This document shows positions 1-9,396 of a stretch of DNA of 64,000 nucleotides, one piece after another. Source of the DNA: Ignavibacteria bacterium (GTDB lineage Bacteria; Bacteroidota; Ignavibacteria; Tepidaquicellales; Tepidaquicellaceae); contig JADJAH010000003.1 of the NCBI GenBank assembly GCA_016704345.1, positions 124,001 to 188,000 on the forward strand, written 5' to 3'. Every line of letters starts with the position of its first letter. Position 1 is the first letter of the stretch. The notes under the pieces are model-generated. The model worked only from the letters and a program-made list of their open reading frames with translations. It ran no database searches and was not told the DNA's origin. Both the position numbers and the translations under genes were made by a program.

Positions 1-1
1 G

Positions 2-3000
2 CTTGGCTCATCAACCGGTCTGGGTTCAAATGGTACTCCATCCAACGCTGACTGGTCAGCAGAAAGCAATCAGGCGGATGCAAGATTCGGCACATATGTA
101 TCAACTGCAGGTGATGTGAACGGCGACGGATTTTCCGATGTGATTATAGGTGCACCATACTATAATGGTGGAGAATACAGGGAAGGCAAGGTATTTGTAT
201 ATCACGGTTCCTCAACCGGATTATCCGATTCAGCAAACTGGACAGCGGAAAGCAATCAGATTTCTGCGTTGTTCGGTCATAGCGTTTGCACAGCAGGTGA
301 TGTTAATGGCGACGGATTCTCAGATGTGGTAGTGGGTGCGCCGGAATATGACAACGGGCAGACCGATGAAGGAAGAGCATTTGTATTCAACGGTTCGTCA
401 GCAGGTCTGTCTGCTTCAGCAAGCTGGACTGCAGAAAGCAATCAGGCTGGCGCCGTCTTCGGTAACAGCGTATCAACAGCCGGCGATGTTAACGGTGATG
501 GTTATTCAGATGTAATTGTAGGTGCCACCGGCTTTGACATTGGCTCATCTTATACTGCAGGCAAATCATTTTTGTATCACGGTTCTGCGGCCGGGTTATC
601 GGTTGCGGAAAACTGGACTGCGGAATACACACTTCAGCCGAATGTACAATTTGGCTGGAAGGTATCCACTGCGGGCGATGTTAACGGTGACGGATATTCA
701 GATGTAATTATTGCAGCTCTTCTGTTTACAGGTTTTGAAGTATCGGAGGGAGCAACATTCGTTTACTTCGGTTCTTCTACCGGATTATCAGATACATCAA
801 ACTGGTCAGAGGAAGGAGATCTGCCATATATGTACTTCGGTTGGAGTGTTTCAACAGCCGGTGATATCAACGGTGACGGATACAGTGATTTGATAATTGG
901 TGCAAATCAACTCGTAATTTCATCCAATGACGGAAAGGCATTTGTATATTACGGCGCACCTTCAGGGCCTTCCGCTTCAGCTAACCGGACATACGAAAGC
1001 AATAAGGCATATGCAAATTACGGCTGGAGCGTTTCTTCTGCAGGAGATGTCAACGGCGACGGTTATTCTGACGTGATCATAGGAGCCTTCCAGTATGAGA
1101 ACGGCCAGGCAAATGAAGGCAGGGCATATGTCTATCACGGTTCCGCAAACGGACTTCCAGCAACGGCCAACTGGACAGCTGAAAGCAATCAGGTTAGTGC
1201 AAATTTTGGATATAGTGTTTCCACCGCCGGTGATTTGAACGGTGACGGATACTCTGATATCATCATAGGTGCACACTTATATGACAATGGTGAAAATGAT
1301 GAAGGACAGGTTTTTGTCTGGTACGGCTCATCATCGGGATTAGGTGCAAACGGTACTCCCGGAAATGCTGACTGGACAGCTCAAGGCAATCAGGCAACCG
1401 CAGAACTCGGATCCTCTGTTGCAACAGCCGGAGATGTAAATGGTGACGGATATTCTGATGTGATCATTGGATCGCAGTCATACAGCAATGGAAATAATAA
1501 TGAAGGCATGGCATTCGTATATTACGGTTCTGCGGCGGGTTTATCTTCTGTTGTGTGCTGGAACGGAGAGAGTAATCAGGGCGGAGCATTGTTCGGCAGT
1601 AGTGTATCCGGAGCGGGTGATGTTAATGGTGATGGTTATTCCGATGTAATTGTGGGAGCAATAAGGCTTGATAACGGACAGACGGACGAAGGCAAGGCGT
1701 TTGTATATCACGGCTCGGCTACAGGGTTGTCAACTGCAGCGGACTGGACTTTTGAAAGCAATCAGGCAGGCGCTTACCTTGGCAATGGATCTGCAGCAGG
1801 AGATGTCAACGGCGACGGCTATTCTGATGTGATCGTAGGAGCACGATTTTATACAAACGGAGAAACAGGTGAAGGCAGGGCATTTGTTTTTCACGGCTCT
1901 GCTTCAGGATTATCTGCATCGGCAAACTGGACTGCGGAAAGTGATCAATCATCGGGAATAATTGGCGCACAGTTCGGAACCAGCGTTTCTACCGCCGGTG
2001 ATGTGAATGGTGACGGATATGCTGATGTGATAGTGGGAGCTCCCGCTTATGACAACGGAGAGTCTGATGAAGGCAGGGCATTTGTGTTTTACGGCTCAGC
2101 TTCGGGACTTTCTGCAGATGCAGACTGGACTGCCGAAAGCAATCAGATGAATGCAACATTCGGCATGTGTGTTTCAACAGCGGGTGATGTGAACGGCGAC
2201 GGATATTCCGACGTAATTGCGGGTGCAAACTTGTTTGATAACGGACATGAAGATGAAGGAAGAGCATTTGTTTATTACGGAAATGAAGTCAACGGAATGA
2301 GTACATCAGTTGCTCAGTACAAACCCGGATCATCAAATATAGTTTACTCAGGAGGACTGACCGGTACAAACGGACAGGCAAGAATTAACATTTTCGGCAA
2401 AAGCCCCTTTGGCAGAGCAGACGGGAAGTTTGTCTATGAATACAAAGCCAACGGCCTGCCATTCAGCGGTCCGGTTTTAACAAACAGCGTTTCCTCAACC
2501 GGTTCAGGATCAATTACTGACCTTGGAGTTCCGGGAATTCAGTTCAACAGAGATCTTTCCGGATTGCAAACAAACAGGGAATATAAGTGGAGGGCAAGAG
2601 TTCAGTACAGTCTTGCGAACAACCCGTATCAGAAGTTCGGTCCGTGGAAGTATTATGTTAACTATGTTCCGGTTCCATCCGGAAGCATAAAAGCGCGAAC
2701 TGTCCCGCCTTCTGTTTTCAGTTATTCATTCAAAGGATTAGTTCAGGGATTCTATAATTCTGCAGACAATAAAATGAAAAAAGATACAGTAAAGATCACG
2801 TTGCGGACAACTGTATCTCCGTATCCTGTAGCAGGAACTGCGAAAGCCTATCTGGATTCTTTGGGAAACGGTACTTTCAGTTTTACCGGTCTTGTCAACA
2901 ACACGCAGTACTTTGTTCAGGTAAATCACAGAAACTCAATTGAAACCTGGAGCAAGACAGGGCAGGTGTTCACTGCTTCATCTCTGACATATAATTTCAC

Positions 3001-3214
3001 AACAGCAGGCACGAAAGCATACGGAGACAATATGACACTGGTTGATGCATCACCCGTGAGATATGCATTTTACTCAGGCGATGTGGATCAGGACGGATCC
3101 ATTGATGCAACAGATGTAAGCACTGTTGATAATGACGCATCCAACTTTGTGAGCGGATATGTTGTGACGGATCTTACGGGTGATGACTTTGTTGACGGAA
3201 CCGACTTTGAATAG
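2..3214 (+). CDS. FG-GAP beta-propeller surface protein, partial, with truncated dockerin-like tail
   Basis: The frame is already open at the left edge, so the N-terminus and any signal peptide are outside the window. About twelve FG-GAP (integrin-alpha type) repeats of 60-65 residues run to about base 2280, each with the calcium loop GDVNGDGYSDVIIG and a strand like GRAFVYHGS. A linker follows, then from about base 2740 the module shared with other large genes here (VQGFYNSADN, NHRNSIETWS) and the first dockerin-like loop GDVDQDGSIDATD. The protein stops just after DDFVDGTDF, losing the last 16 residues that paralogues carry (IADNNAANFVS plus three residues ending in Pro). The next bases match spacer DNA found elsewhere in the window, so a deletion removed the 3' end. 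Likely exported and surface-exposed; FG-GAP proteins often act in adhesion, but the ligand is unknown. Confidence 0.85.
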   Translation, partial: LGSSTGLGSNGTPSNADWSAESNQADARFGTYVSTAGDVNGDGFSDVIIGAPYYNGGEYREGKVFVYHGSSTGLSDSANWTAESNQISALFGHSVCTAGDVNGDGFSDVVVGAPEYDNGQTDEGRAFVFNGSSAGLSASASWTAESNQAGAVFGNSVSTAGDVNGDGYSDVIVGATGFDIGSSYTAGKSFLYHGSAAGLSVAENWTAEYTLQPNVQFGWKVSTAGDVNGDGYSDVIIAALLFTGFEVSEGATFVYFGSSTGLSDTSNWSEEGDLPYMYFGWSVSTAGDINGDGYSDLIIGANQLVISSNDGKAFVYYGAPSGPSASANRTYESNKAYANYGWSVSSAGDVNGDGYSDVIIGAFQYENGQANEGRAYVYHGSANGLPATANWTAESNQVSANFGYSVSTAGDLNGDGYSDIIIGAHLYDNGENDEGQVFVWYGSSSGLGANGTPGNADWTAQGNQATAELGSSVATAGDVNGDGYSDVIIGSQSYSNGNNNEGMAFVYYGSAAGLSSVVCWNGESNQGGALFGSSVSGAGDVNGDGYSDVIVGAIRLDNGQTDEGKAFVYHGSATGLSTAADWTFESNQAGAYLGNGSAAGDVNGDGYSDVIVGARFYTNGETGEGRAFVFHGSASGLSASANWTAESDQSSGIIGAQFGTSVSTAGDVNGDGYADVIVGAPAYDNGESDEGRAFVFYGSASGLSADADWTAESNQMNATFGMCVSTAGDVNGDGYSDVIAGANLFDNGHEDEGRAFVYYGNEVNGMSTSVAQYKPGSSNIVYSGGLTGTNGQARINIFGKSPFGRADGKFVYEYKANGLPFSGPVLTNSVSSTGSGSITDLGVPGIQFNRDLSGLQTNREYKWRARVQYSLANNPYQKFGPWKYYVNYVPVPSGSIKARTVPPSVFSYSFKGLVQGFYNSADNKMKKDTVKITLRTTVSPYPVAGTAKAYLDSLGNGTFSFTGLVNNTQYFVQVNHRNSIETWSKTGQVFTASSLTYNFTTAGTKAYGDNMTLVDASPVRYAFYSGDVDQDGSIDATDVSTVDNDASNFVSGYVVTDLTGDDFVDGTDFE

Positions 3215-3372
3215 CTTCATCTGTTTGAGTTGGATCAGCCTGCAGTGAAAGTTGCGGGCTGATTTCTTATGGTATGTTGATGGTGACACAAAAGTTTGCA
3301 TTGGCTTTCATAAAAAAATCATCTAAGCCCAATGCAAACCTTTGGGAACACCGAACAACGGCTGGAAATTAG
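3211..3372 (+). repeat. Spacer repeat, copy 1, with terminator-like hairpin
   Basis: This stretch is closely similar to 11243-11395, and its first 50 bases also match 19008-19058. It starts at the hairpin region and ends at a shared AACACCGAACAACGGCTG. It has no coding potential that I trust and lies downstream of a dockerin-tailed gene. Confidence 0.75.
3237..3268 (+). terminator. Putative intrinsic terminator after the FG-GAP gene
   Basis: An 8-bp stem AGCCTGCA/TGCGGGCT (one G-T pair) with an 8-base loop is followed by GATTTCTT. The stem is kept in the second spacer copy (11270-11293, followed by AATTTT) although the loop differs, which supports a real hairpin. Confidence 0.5.
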
Positions 3373-3408
3373 AAATTAAAAATTAGAAATTAGAAATTAA
3401 AAATAGAT
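3366..3408. repeat. Heptamer satellite (GAAATTA/AAAATTA)
   Basis: Degenerate period-7 repeats of GAAATTA and AAAATTA. The same family recurs at about 11215-11245, 11400-11430, 14198-14222, 14505-14535, 18970-19000, 49674-49785, 56816-56850 and 59706-59742, nearly always in spacers. Confidence 0.7.
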
Positions 3409-3499
3409 TCAACTGTTTCCTCTCACGCAGCGTCCCGGGAAAGCACAGGGAGACACTCTTAAAACGTAAATGGAGAAATTCATACAAGCATTGACACAA

Positions 3500-3566
3500 C
3501 TCATTTTCCATTTTCAATTTTCCATTTTCAATTTTCCATTTTCAATTTTCCATTTTCCATTTTCAA
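3500..3566. repeat. Period-7 satellite TTTTCCA/TTTTCAA
   Basis: Around nine tandem heptamers alternate ATTTTCC and ATTTTCA. This is the complement of the GAAAATT/GAAAATG type seen at 49674. It lies just beyond the 3' end of the minus-strand gene at 3569-7726, between two convergent genes. Confidence 0.8.
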
Positions 3567-3568
3567 CT

Positions 3569-6500
3569 TCACGGTCTGCTTACGCTCACGAAGTTTGCAG
3601 CATTGTTGTCGGCAATGGAAAAGTCAGAAGCATCAACAAAATTATCACCTGTAATATCTGTCACTACGTAACCGCTTACAAAGTTTACCGCATCATTATC
3701 TATCAGACTCACATCCGTTGCGTCAACAGTTCCGTCCTGCGTAACATCCCCGCTGAACAAACCAAACTTTGTACCTACCGGCGCCATATTGCTACCGTAT
3801 GCCTTTGTAATATTGTCGGTGAAGTCATAAATAAGTGCGCTACCAAGAGTGTAAGCTTGACCACCGGCTTTGCTCCATGTCTCAAGCGCGTTTCTGTGCT
3901 TCAACTGAATGTAGTATGTACCGGTTGGAGCATTTGAGAACAGGAAGTTTCCTGTATAATTTACAGAATCTACTACAGACTTTGCCGAATCAATGACGGC
4001 AAAAGGAGTTGTGATGTTTCTCAGATATGCCCTTACTGTATCACGTTTGTTGAGTCTTGTCGTGGATGTATTGTAAAATCCTTCGATGATCAACTTGATC
4101 TGTGATGCAACCGCCGATGTCGAACTTGCTGACCATCTTGAATAAGCACTAATACCTGAGAGTGTAATTGAATTAGCGGAAGTATTTACAGTTCCGCCAT
4201 TTGATGTCCACGAGCTTCCGGAGTTTGTCGATCTGAAAAGTGACAACGCTGATTCAACTTTCCCGTTGAGTTCCGAATCATCATATCTGAATACCAGTGT
4301 TGCATTGAGTCCCGTATTTGTTGTCGGAGTAATATCGAAATATCTTGTTATGCTTGTATTACCTGACAAACCGTTCTGCACAGTATGCCCTCTTCTTATC
4401 TCGGTGCTTCCAAGATTTGCAGCGGTTGTCAGCACTGCACCGAGTCCGCCGACATTGAGAGCCGAAGGAGCATTGATGCTTCTTGTAGTTGTAATGTAAC
4501 CTGTACTGCCGTTGATTGTATTTCCCGCTGTCTCTGTAAGATAGCCCGTAGGCGCAAGAGTTAATATAAATCCATTGAGATTCAGATCACCCAGAACAAC
4601 CGAGAGAGAGTCATTTACTGTTGTTGCATTCAGCAATGATGTTCCTGCGGAATTGTTGATCCTGAGTTTGTTGTATGTGAGGTTTGTTGTGGAAATACTC
4701 TGAGCGGAAGTTCCGTTGTACTCGACTGTTCCCGTTGTTGTATTAAATGTTCCGCTGTTTGAAATTGGATTTGAAGACGATAACGACAGCATGTATGTAA
4801 ACACGTTGAAAGTACCTCCCGCATTAACAGTTACGCTTGCCATCTTATGATTACTGCCGAGGGTGACAGTTGATCCGGTCAAAACAGTTGCATTGGTCAG
4901 CCACGTACCTGTTCCGGAGAGTGCATGCGATCCGGTTTCAAAATAGAAGTTAGAAAAATTTATGCTTCCGTTGTTGGTGAAGTTAGTTCCGTACATTCTA
5001 AATGCAGGACTGCCCGGAGACAAGATAGTTCCATTGTTAACAACATTATTATTTGCACGTATTGTGTATCCTCCATTTTGGCATGACATAACTGCACCTG
5101 CATCAACAGTAACAGTTCCGTTAAGGACTCCAATGAACGGAGAACCGTCATCATAAACAGATGTAGTTCCTGTATTAATTTTCAGAGGTGCATTGAAATT
5201 GCTACCTGCTTTACAGATCAAGTTTGTTGATCCCTGTGTTCTGAAAATTCCGGAGTTTGAAACTGTAGAGCCTGAATTGAAATACAAATTACCTGCTGCG
5301 GTAAATGTAAACGTATTTGGATTTAGTGTACTTCCGTTAAGGGCAGTGAGATTTCCGGACGGCGTGAATGTTACATTACTTCCCAATGTGACATTCCCTG
5401 AAGCGCCGAGGGTGATTAAGTTGCTGGTAAAAGATCCCGCTCCAGAAATATTTATTGTAGAATCTAAAGTCAAGCCGGAGCATGATATAAGATTGTTGTT
5501 GATCAAAGATGAACCTTTCATTCTGAGAGTGCTCGGACCCGTAATGGTTCCATTGTTTGTAAGAGTACTGTTTGCCTGCAATGTGTACCCGCCATTTTGA
5601 ACGGTCAATGTTGCACCTGCATCAACTGTGATTGCACCTTTGAAAACGGCAATGAAAGGACTTTGGTCATTAAATGCTAAAGTATTGCCGGTGTTCACTT
5701 TGAGAGGAGCATTGAATGAAGCGCCGTTCCGACTGATTACGCTAACAGTTCCTTGTGTTTGAAATAATCCGGAGTTTGAAACTGTTCCGCCTGTGTTAAC
5801 AGTAAATGATCCTGCATTAAATGTCAGAGTTCTTGTATTGGGATTCAGAATTCCTCCGTTATTGACAGTGAAGCTATTGCTGGGAGAAAACGTCACGTTG
5901 TTAGCCAATGATACATTTCCTGTTGAACCAACAGAAATAGTTTGTCCTGTATATGTGCCTGTTCCTGAAATTGTAGTTGTAGAATCGAAACTCAGATTCT
6001 GACATGAAACGGAAGAGTTATTCACAAAACTAGCGCCTTTCATTTTGAAAAGATTCCCGCCGTTTGGTGAAGTGATCGTTCCGTTATTCGTTACAGAATT
6101 CATTGCTTGAGTCGTGTACCCTCCGTTGGTTTGTGTCAATGTAGCTCCCGCATCAACCGTGATCGTTCCGCTGAATACTGCTACAAAAGGTGATTGATCA
6201 TTGTTAGCTGTCAGTGTTCCTGAGATAACTCTTATCGCACTGTTAAATGTCGAGCCGTTTCTGAAAATAAAATTCACATTATTCTGTGACTGCATTGTTC
6301 CGGCACTTGGTCCGAAGCCGGATACCACTCCGCCGGTATTGATTATGAATGAACCTGAAGAAAACGTAAATATTTTAGCTCCCGGATCAAAAACTCCGCC
6401 ATTGTCAATGTTGAAACTTGATGCCGGAGAAAAAGTCACATTAGTTGTTAGCGTTACTCTTCCGGTTCCGCCAACTGTTATTGTATTACCTGTAAATGTG

Positions 6501-7726
6501 CCGGTGCTGGCTATTGATGTTATGGAATCAAATTGAAAATTCGAAGAAGAAATTGTGCCGCTGTTAGTTAAACCCGGACCTCTCATGATGAAGCTGGTGC
6601 CACTGATCGATCCATTGTTTGTGACGTTTCCATAAACTCTGTTTGTGTATCCTCCTCCCAAAGTTGTAAGAGTAGCCCCTGCGTCCACCGTCACAGTTCC
6701 TTTGTAGTTAGCAATGAATGGTGATCCGTTATCAGAAGATGTAGTTGTTCCCGTATTTACTTTGAGCGGTGAATTAAAGTTTGAGCCGTTTCTTATGACC
6801 ATTGATACAGTTCCCTGAGTCTGGAATGTTCCGGAGTTTGTCACAGTTCCTCCGCTCAAAATAAAGAATGAACCCCTGTTGAAAGTAAGTGTTCTTGTGT
6901 TGGGATTCAGTAAGCCGCCGGTATTTACTGTGAAGCTTGATGTGGGAGTAAAGGTTAGATTATTTGCGAGTGATACATTCCCTGTTCCTAGAATTGAAAT
7001 ACTCTCACTTCTATATGCGCCTGTACCTGACAAAGAAGTTGTATCATCAAAGACAAGATTATCTGCTCTGATTGAATCATTGTTGATCAGTGAAGCTCCG
7101 CTCATTACAAAGCTTCCTGTATTGCCGCTTGTTATGTCGCCGTTATTGGTGAGATTACCGAGCGACTGAATAGTATATCCTCCGTTGAGAACATTCAGTA
7201 TTGCTCCGGCATCCACAGTGATCGCTCCTCTGTATATGGCTCTGTTTGGAGATCCGTCATCATAAGAAGTCAGCTTGCCTGTGTTGACCTTCAGAGATGT
7301 AGAAAATATTGATCCGTTCTTTACGTTGATTGTGACATCGGCGCCTTGCGTCTGCACCGTGCCTGAACCGGAAATAGTACTTACCGGATTCATTCGTATA
7401 TCTTCACCGCTGCCGTCTTTAATTGTCAGAACTATTCCGGAGTTTATGGAAATCGTTCCGCCTGCATTCATAGCTATCTGATCGGCGCTGACACTTACCG
7501 TAACGGTAACTGTGTTTGGACTTTGAATGGTAATAATACCGCTTGTATCTGTGGGAGTGCTTGTTGCGGCTATCCAGGTACCGCCGCTGTTTGTTGACAT
7601 TTGCCAGGTTCCTGTTGCATTCCAGTTACCCGATGCAATGCTTCTGAAATATTCGTTAGCAGCAAATGAGCTTTGTGCAACCGGCAAAATTGCGAGGATC
7701 AGAAAAAGCGTTCGAAGTGTTTTCAT
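3569..7726 (-). CDS. Secreted protein of five ~176-residue beta repeats with dockerin-like C-terminus
   Basis: The 1385-residue product begins with a signal peptide (residues 1-22, ending SSFA before AN). Five long repeats follow at a spacing of about 176 residues, read from the recurring ITVDAGATLT strand (genome about 7211, 6680, 6151, 5620 and 5100). Each repeat contains LKVNTG, SPFIAVFKG, NGGYT, NNGTI and FSPSSSF-like strands rich in N, G, T and S, which suggests a right-handed beta-helix or filamentous adhesin fold. From about residue 1210 comes the common module (IEGFYNTSTT, KHRNALETWS), then dockerin-like loops from about residue 1323 (SGDVTQDGTVDATD, TDITGDNFVDASD) and the ending NNAANFVSVSRP. 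It is convergent with the FG-GAP gene to its left. I infer an exported surface or extracellular role; I cannot name a substrate. Confidence 0.85.
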   Translation of the reverse strand: MKTLRTLFLILAILPVAQSSFAANEYFRSIASGNWNATGTWQMSTNSGGTWIAATSTPTDTSGIITIQSPNTVTVTVSVSADQIAMNAGGTISINSGIVLTIKDGSGEDIRMNPVSTISGSGTVQTQGADVTINVKNGSIFSTSLKVNTGKLTSYDDGSPNRAIYRGAITVDAGAILNVLNGGYTIQSLGNLTNNGDITSGNTGSFVMSGASLINNDSIRADNLVFDDTTSLSGTGAYRSESISILGTGNVSLANNLTFTPTSSFTVNTGGLLNPNTRTLTFNRGSFFILSGGTVTNSGTFQTQGTVSMVIRNGSNFNSPLKVNTGTTTSSDNGSPFIANYKGTVTVDAGATLTTLGGGYTNRVYGNVTNNGSISGTSFIMRGPGLTNSGTISSSNFQFDSITSIASTGTFTGNTITVGGTGRVTLTTNVTFSPASSFNIDNGGVFDPGAKIFTFSSGSFIINTGGVVSGFGPSAGTMQSQNNVNFIFRNGSTFNSAIRVISGTLTANNDQSPFVAVFSGTITVDAGATLTQTNGGYTTQAMNSVTNNGTITSPNGGNLFKMKGASFVNNSSVSCQNLSFDSTTTISGTGTYTGQTISVGSTGNVSLANNVTFSPSNSFTVNNGGILNPNTRTLTFNAGSFTVNTGGTVSNSGLFQTQGTVSVISRNGASFNAPLKVNTGNTLAFNDQSPFIAVFKGAITVDAGATLTVQNGGYTLQANSTLTNNGTITGPSTLRMKGSSLINNNLISCSGLTLDSTINISGAGSFTSNLITLGASGNVTLGSNVTFTPSGNLTALNGSTLNPNTFTFTAAGNLYFNSGSTVSNSGIFRTQGSTNLICKAGSNFNAPLKINTGTTSVYDDGSPFIGVLNGTVTVDAGAVMSCQNGGYTIRANNNVVNNGTILSPGSPAFRMYGTNFTNNGSINFSNFYFETGSHALSGTGTWLTNATVLTGSTVTLGSNHKMASVTVNAGGTFNVFTYMLSLSSSNPISNSGTFNTTTGTVEYNGTSAQSISTTNLTYNKLRINNSAGTSLLNATTVNDSLSVVLGDLNLNGFILTLAPTGYLTETAGNTINGSTGYITTTRSINAPSALNVGGLGAVLTTAANLGSTEIRRGHTVQNGLSGNTSITRYFDITPTTNTGLNATLVFRYDDSELNGKVESALSLFRSTNSGSSWTSNGGTVNTSANSITLSGISAYSRWSASSTSAVASQIKLIIEGFYNTSTTRLNKRDTVRAYLRNITTPFAVIDSAKSVVDSVNYTGNFLFSNAPTGTYYIQLKHRNALETWSKAGGQAYTLGSALIYDFTDNITKAYGSNMAPVGTKFGLFSGDVTQDGTVDATDVSLIDNDAVNFVSGYVVTDITGDNFVDASDFSIADNNAANFVSVSRP

Positions 7727-7968
7727 TTTTTTATTTTGGGGTTTAATTCTCAGAATTATCCTTATGATCCCTGCTTGGAGAAATCACACTAAACCAAAGG
7801 GCCGGTCAAGATACTAGAGGCAAAGATATTCAGGAATTGATTTATAGGCAAAGAAATTTTAGTAGTGTTTTAGAAGTTCAAGAATGTGCTACCCGTCTGT
7901 ATAGTGCAAAAATTCCTAAATTTTCAGCAAAAAGAAACATCCTAATTACAATCTTTAGAATTTCAGAG

Positions 7969-8416
7969 CACATCCGTCCAAAACGTTATACTTAGCAAAC
8001 AGTTTGCTCAAACCATTTACATAGAATAAAATCATTTCCGCTTTCTTTTGAACGACCAAAAGAAAGCTTGGCAAACCTGCCCGCGAAGCAGCAATGTCAA
8101 TTGTATTGCCAATTAAGCAGGCGGGGAAAAGTCGCCCGCCCACCTGCGAAAAGTGCTGAAATTCAGTATTCTTCGGGCAGGCTGCATCCTAATTGCCTAA
8201 AATTGCTCGCTTTGGCTACGTGAATTTCAACTCCTCACACGACAGAAGAGCACTGTCGTGTTCGTCAAACAGGAAATTCACGCTAACGCCAAAGCTCACA
8301 ATTTTTTAACGGCAATTAGGATGAGGCGGGTTGTTTTTCCGAACCGAATTTTTTCTAACTTTCTAGCTTGATTTCGAAGGAATCTTCGAATAACAAAAAC
8401 GTTTTGGACGGCAATG
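7969..8416. mobile_element. MITE-like non-autonomous element with 9-bp target duplication
   Basis: The 448-bp segment is bounded by inverted repeats. Fourteen bases, CCGTCCAAAACGTT at 7974-7987, are perfectly complementary to 8398-8411, and 16 of 19 match when counted from the element ends. The 9-mer ATTTCAGAG flanks it directly on both sides (7960-7968 and 8417-8425), as expected for a target-site duplication. Inside there is no transposase, only nested stems: 8040-8049/8058-8067 (GCTTTCTTTT), 8185-8197/8311-8323 (CATCCTAATTGCC), GCTTTGGC/GCCAAAGC, and 8238-8245/8253-8260 (CACGACAG). I do not know the parent transposon. Together with flanking DNA it fills most of the long gene-free stretch 7727-8680. 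Confidence 0.7.
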
Positions 8417-8437
8417 ATTTCAGAGAGTTGAACATGT

Positions 8438-8448
8438 GGGGGGGGGGG
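8438..8448. repeat. Eleven-base G tract
   Basis: An uninterrupted run of eleven G lies about 230 bases upstream of the higB remnant and just outside the MITE-like element. No reading frame crosses it. The rest of 8426-8680 shows no gene that I can recognise. Confidence 0.9.
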
Positions 8449-8680
8449 ATGAGAAATATTATAAAAAAGTTTTGATGTCTATAAGAAGAAAGTATTTTTT
8501 AGATGACCCTTTAATAAACGAAACAGCATCGATAGAAAATACTTCCTAAAAAACTTCTTCAATCGTCCAGTGCGCTGAGCATCAGCTTAAAAAGTAAGAA
8601 CGGAGAAGCAATATGAAACCTACGGTTTCTATTTTTGGAAACTTTGTATATATTTGTCACGTTTGATAAGACAGTATTGA

Positions 8681-9021
8681 ATGAGATATTTTGAAACAAG
8701 ATTTTTGGAAGAAGCGGACGAGTTCATTGCAGGACTTGACCCTAAAACAATCAAAAAAATCTTTTACAATATTGACCTTGCTGAACAGACGAATGACCCA
8801 AAAATTTTAAAGAAACTTCAGAATGACATTTGGGAGTTTCGCACAAAATACGCTGGACTTCAAATTAGACTTCTTGCCTTCTTGGACAAGACAGACAATT
8901 AAAGAACATTGGTAGTTGCAACCCACGGGTTCATAAAAGAATTGACAAAGTACCGGCAAATGAAATCGACAGAGCAATAGAACTCAAAGAAAAATATTTT
9001 AATGAAAAACAAAAAAAGTAA
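8681..9021 (+). pseudogene. higB: Broken HigB/RelE-type toxin (phage-derived Gp49-like family)
   Basis: The first 73 residues match a HigB-type RNase toxin (RYFETRFLEEADEF, NDIWEFRTKYAGLQIRLLAF), but a TAA at 8900-8902 ends the frame where family members continue. Translation past the stop gives TLVVATHGFIK, the usual HigB strand, and then a shift of frame near 8938-8950 is needed to recover KVPANEIDRAIELKEKYFNE, which ends at the TAA at 9019-9021. The intact gene would have overlapped the higA start by 20 bases in the usual toxin-first order. Without its C-terminal half the toxin should be inactive. One nonsense and one frameshift change are both visible, which makes a single sequencing error an unlikely explanation. 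Confidence 0.8.
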
Positions 9022-9352
9022 TCATACGGCAACTAAAGTAATCAAGACTTACTCGTTTGCCGAAATGAAGAATAAGTATATCGGCAAAATTGGGACAACT
9101 GACCGTGACGAATATGAATACGAACTTCGTATGGACGTTTTGGGTAAAATGATCAAGACCGCAAGACAAGAACGACATTTGACTCAGGAGGAGCTTGGAA
9201 AACTTGTAGGAGTTCAGAAAGCTCAAATTTCAAAACTTGAAAGCAGTGCTAACAGTGCGACAATTGACACCATTATAAGAGTGTTCAGAGCATTGAAAGC
9301 AGAAATCAACTTTAACGTAAAACTAGAAGACAACTTTGTGAAGCTAACCTGA
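9002..9352 (+). CDS. higA: HigA-type antitoxin, XRE-family HTH
   Basis: The 116-residue protein has a Cro/C1-type helix-turn-helix at roughly residues 47-105 (RQERHLTQEELGKLVGVQKAQISKLES). In HigBA systems this protein neutralises the toxin and represses the operon by binding its promoter. The basic N-terminal 45 residues probably contact the toxin. The start overlaps the 3' end of the broken higB, as in an intact higBA pair, so this gene is now an orphan antitoxin. It could still protect against related toxins or act as a plain repressor. Confidence 0.85.
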   Translation: MKNKKSNHTATKVIKTYSFAEMKNKYIGKIGTTDRDEYEYELRMDVLGKMIKTARQERHLTQEELGKLVGVQKAQISKLESSANSATIDTIIRVFRALKAEINFNVKLEDNFVKLT

Positions 9353-9396
9353 CAGAAAAAGAGTGCCGAACAAGCAACATCACCTATCCAAAATCT

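Noticed and set aside
977..2267. Antisense reading frames across the FG-GAP gene (977-1276, 1989-2267)
   Set aside because: They arise from the repeated codon pattern of the propeller on the other strand, and their translations are low in complexity and match nothing.
3470..3937. Plus-strand frame through the TTTTCCA satellite
   Set aside because: The first third is satellite DNA and the rest is antisense to the 3569-7726 gene.
4266..7817. Several plus-strand frames over the five-repeat protein
   Set aside because: They recur at the repeat spacing and are mirror translations of the true gene.
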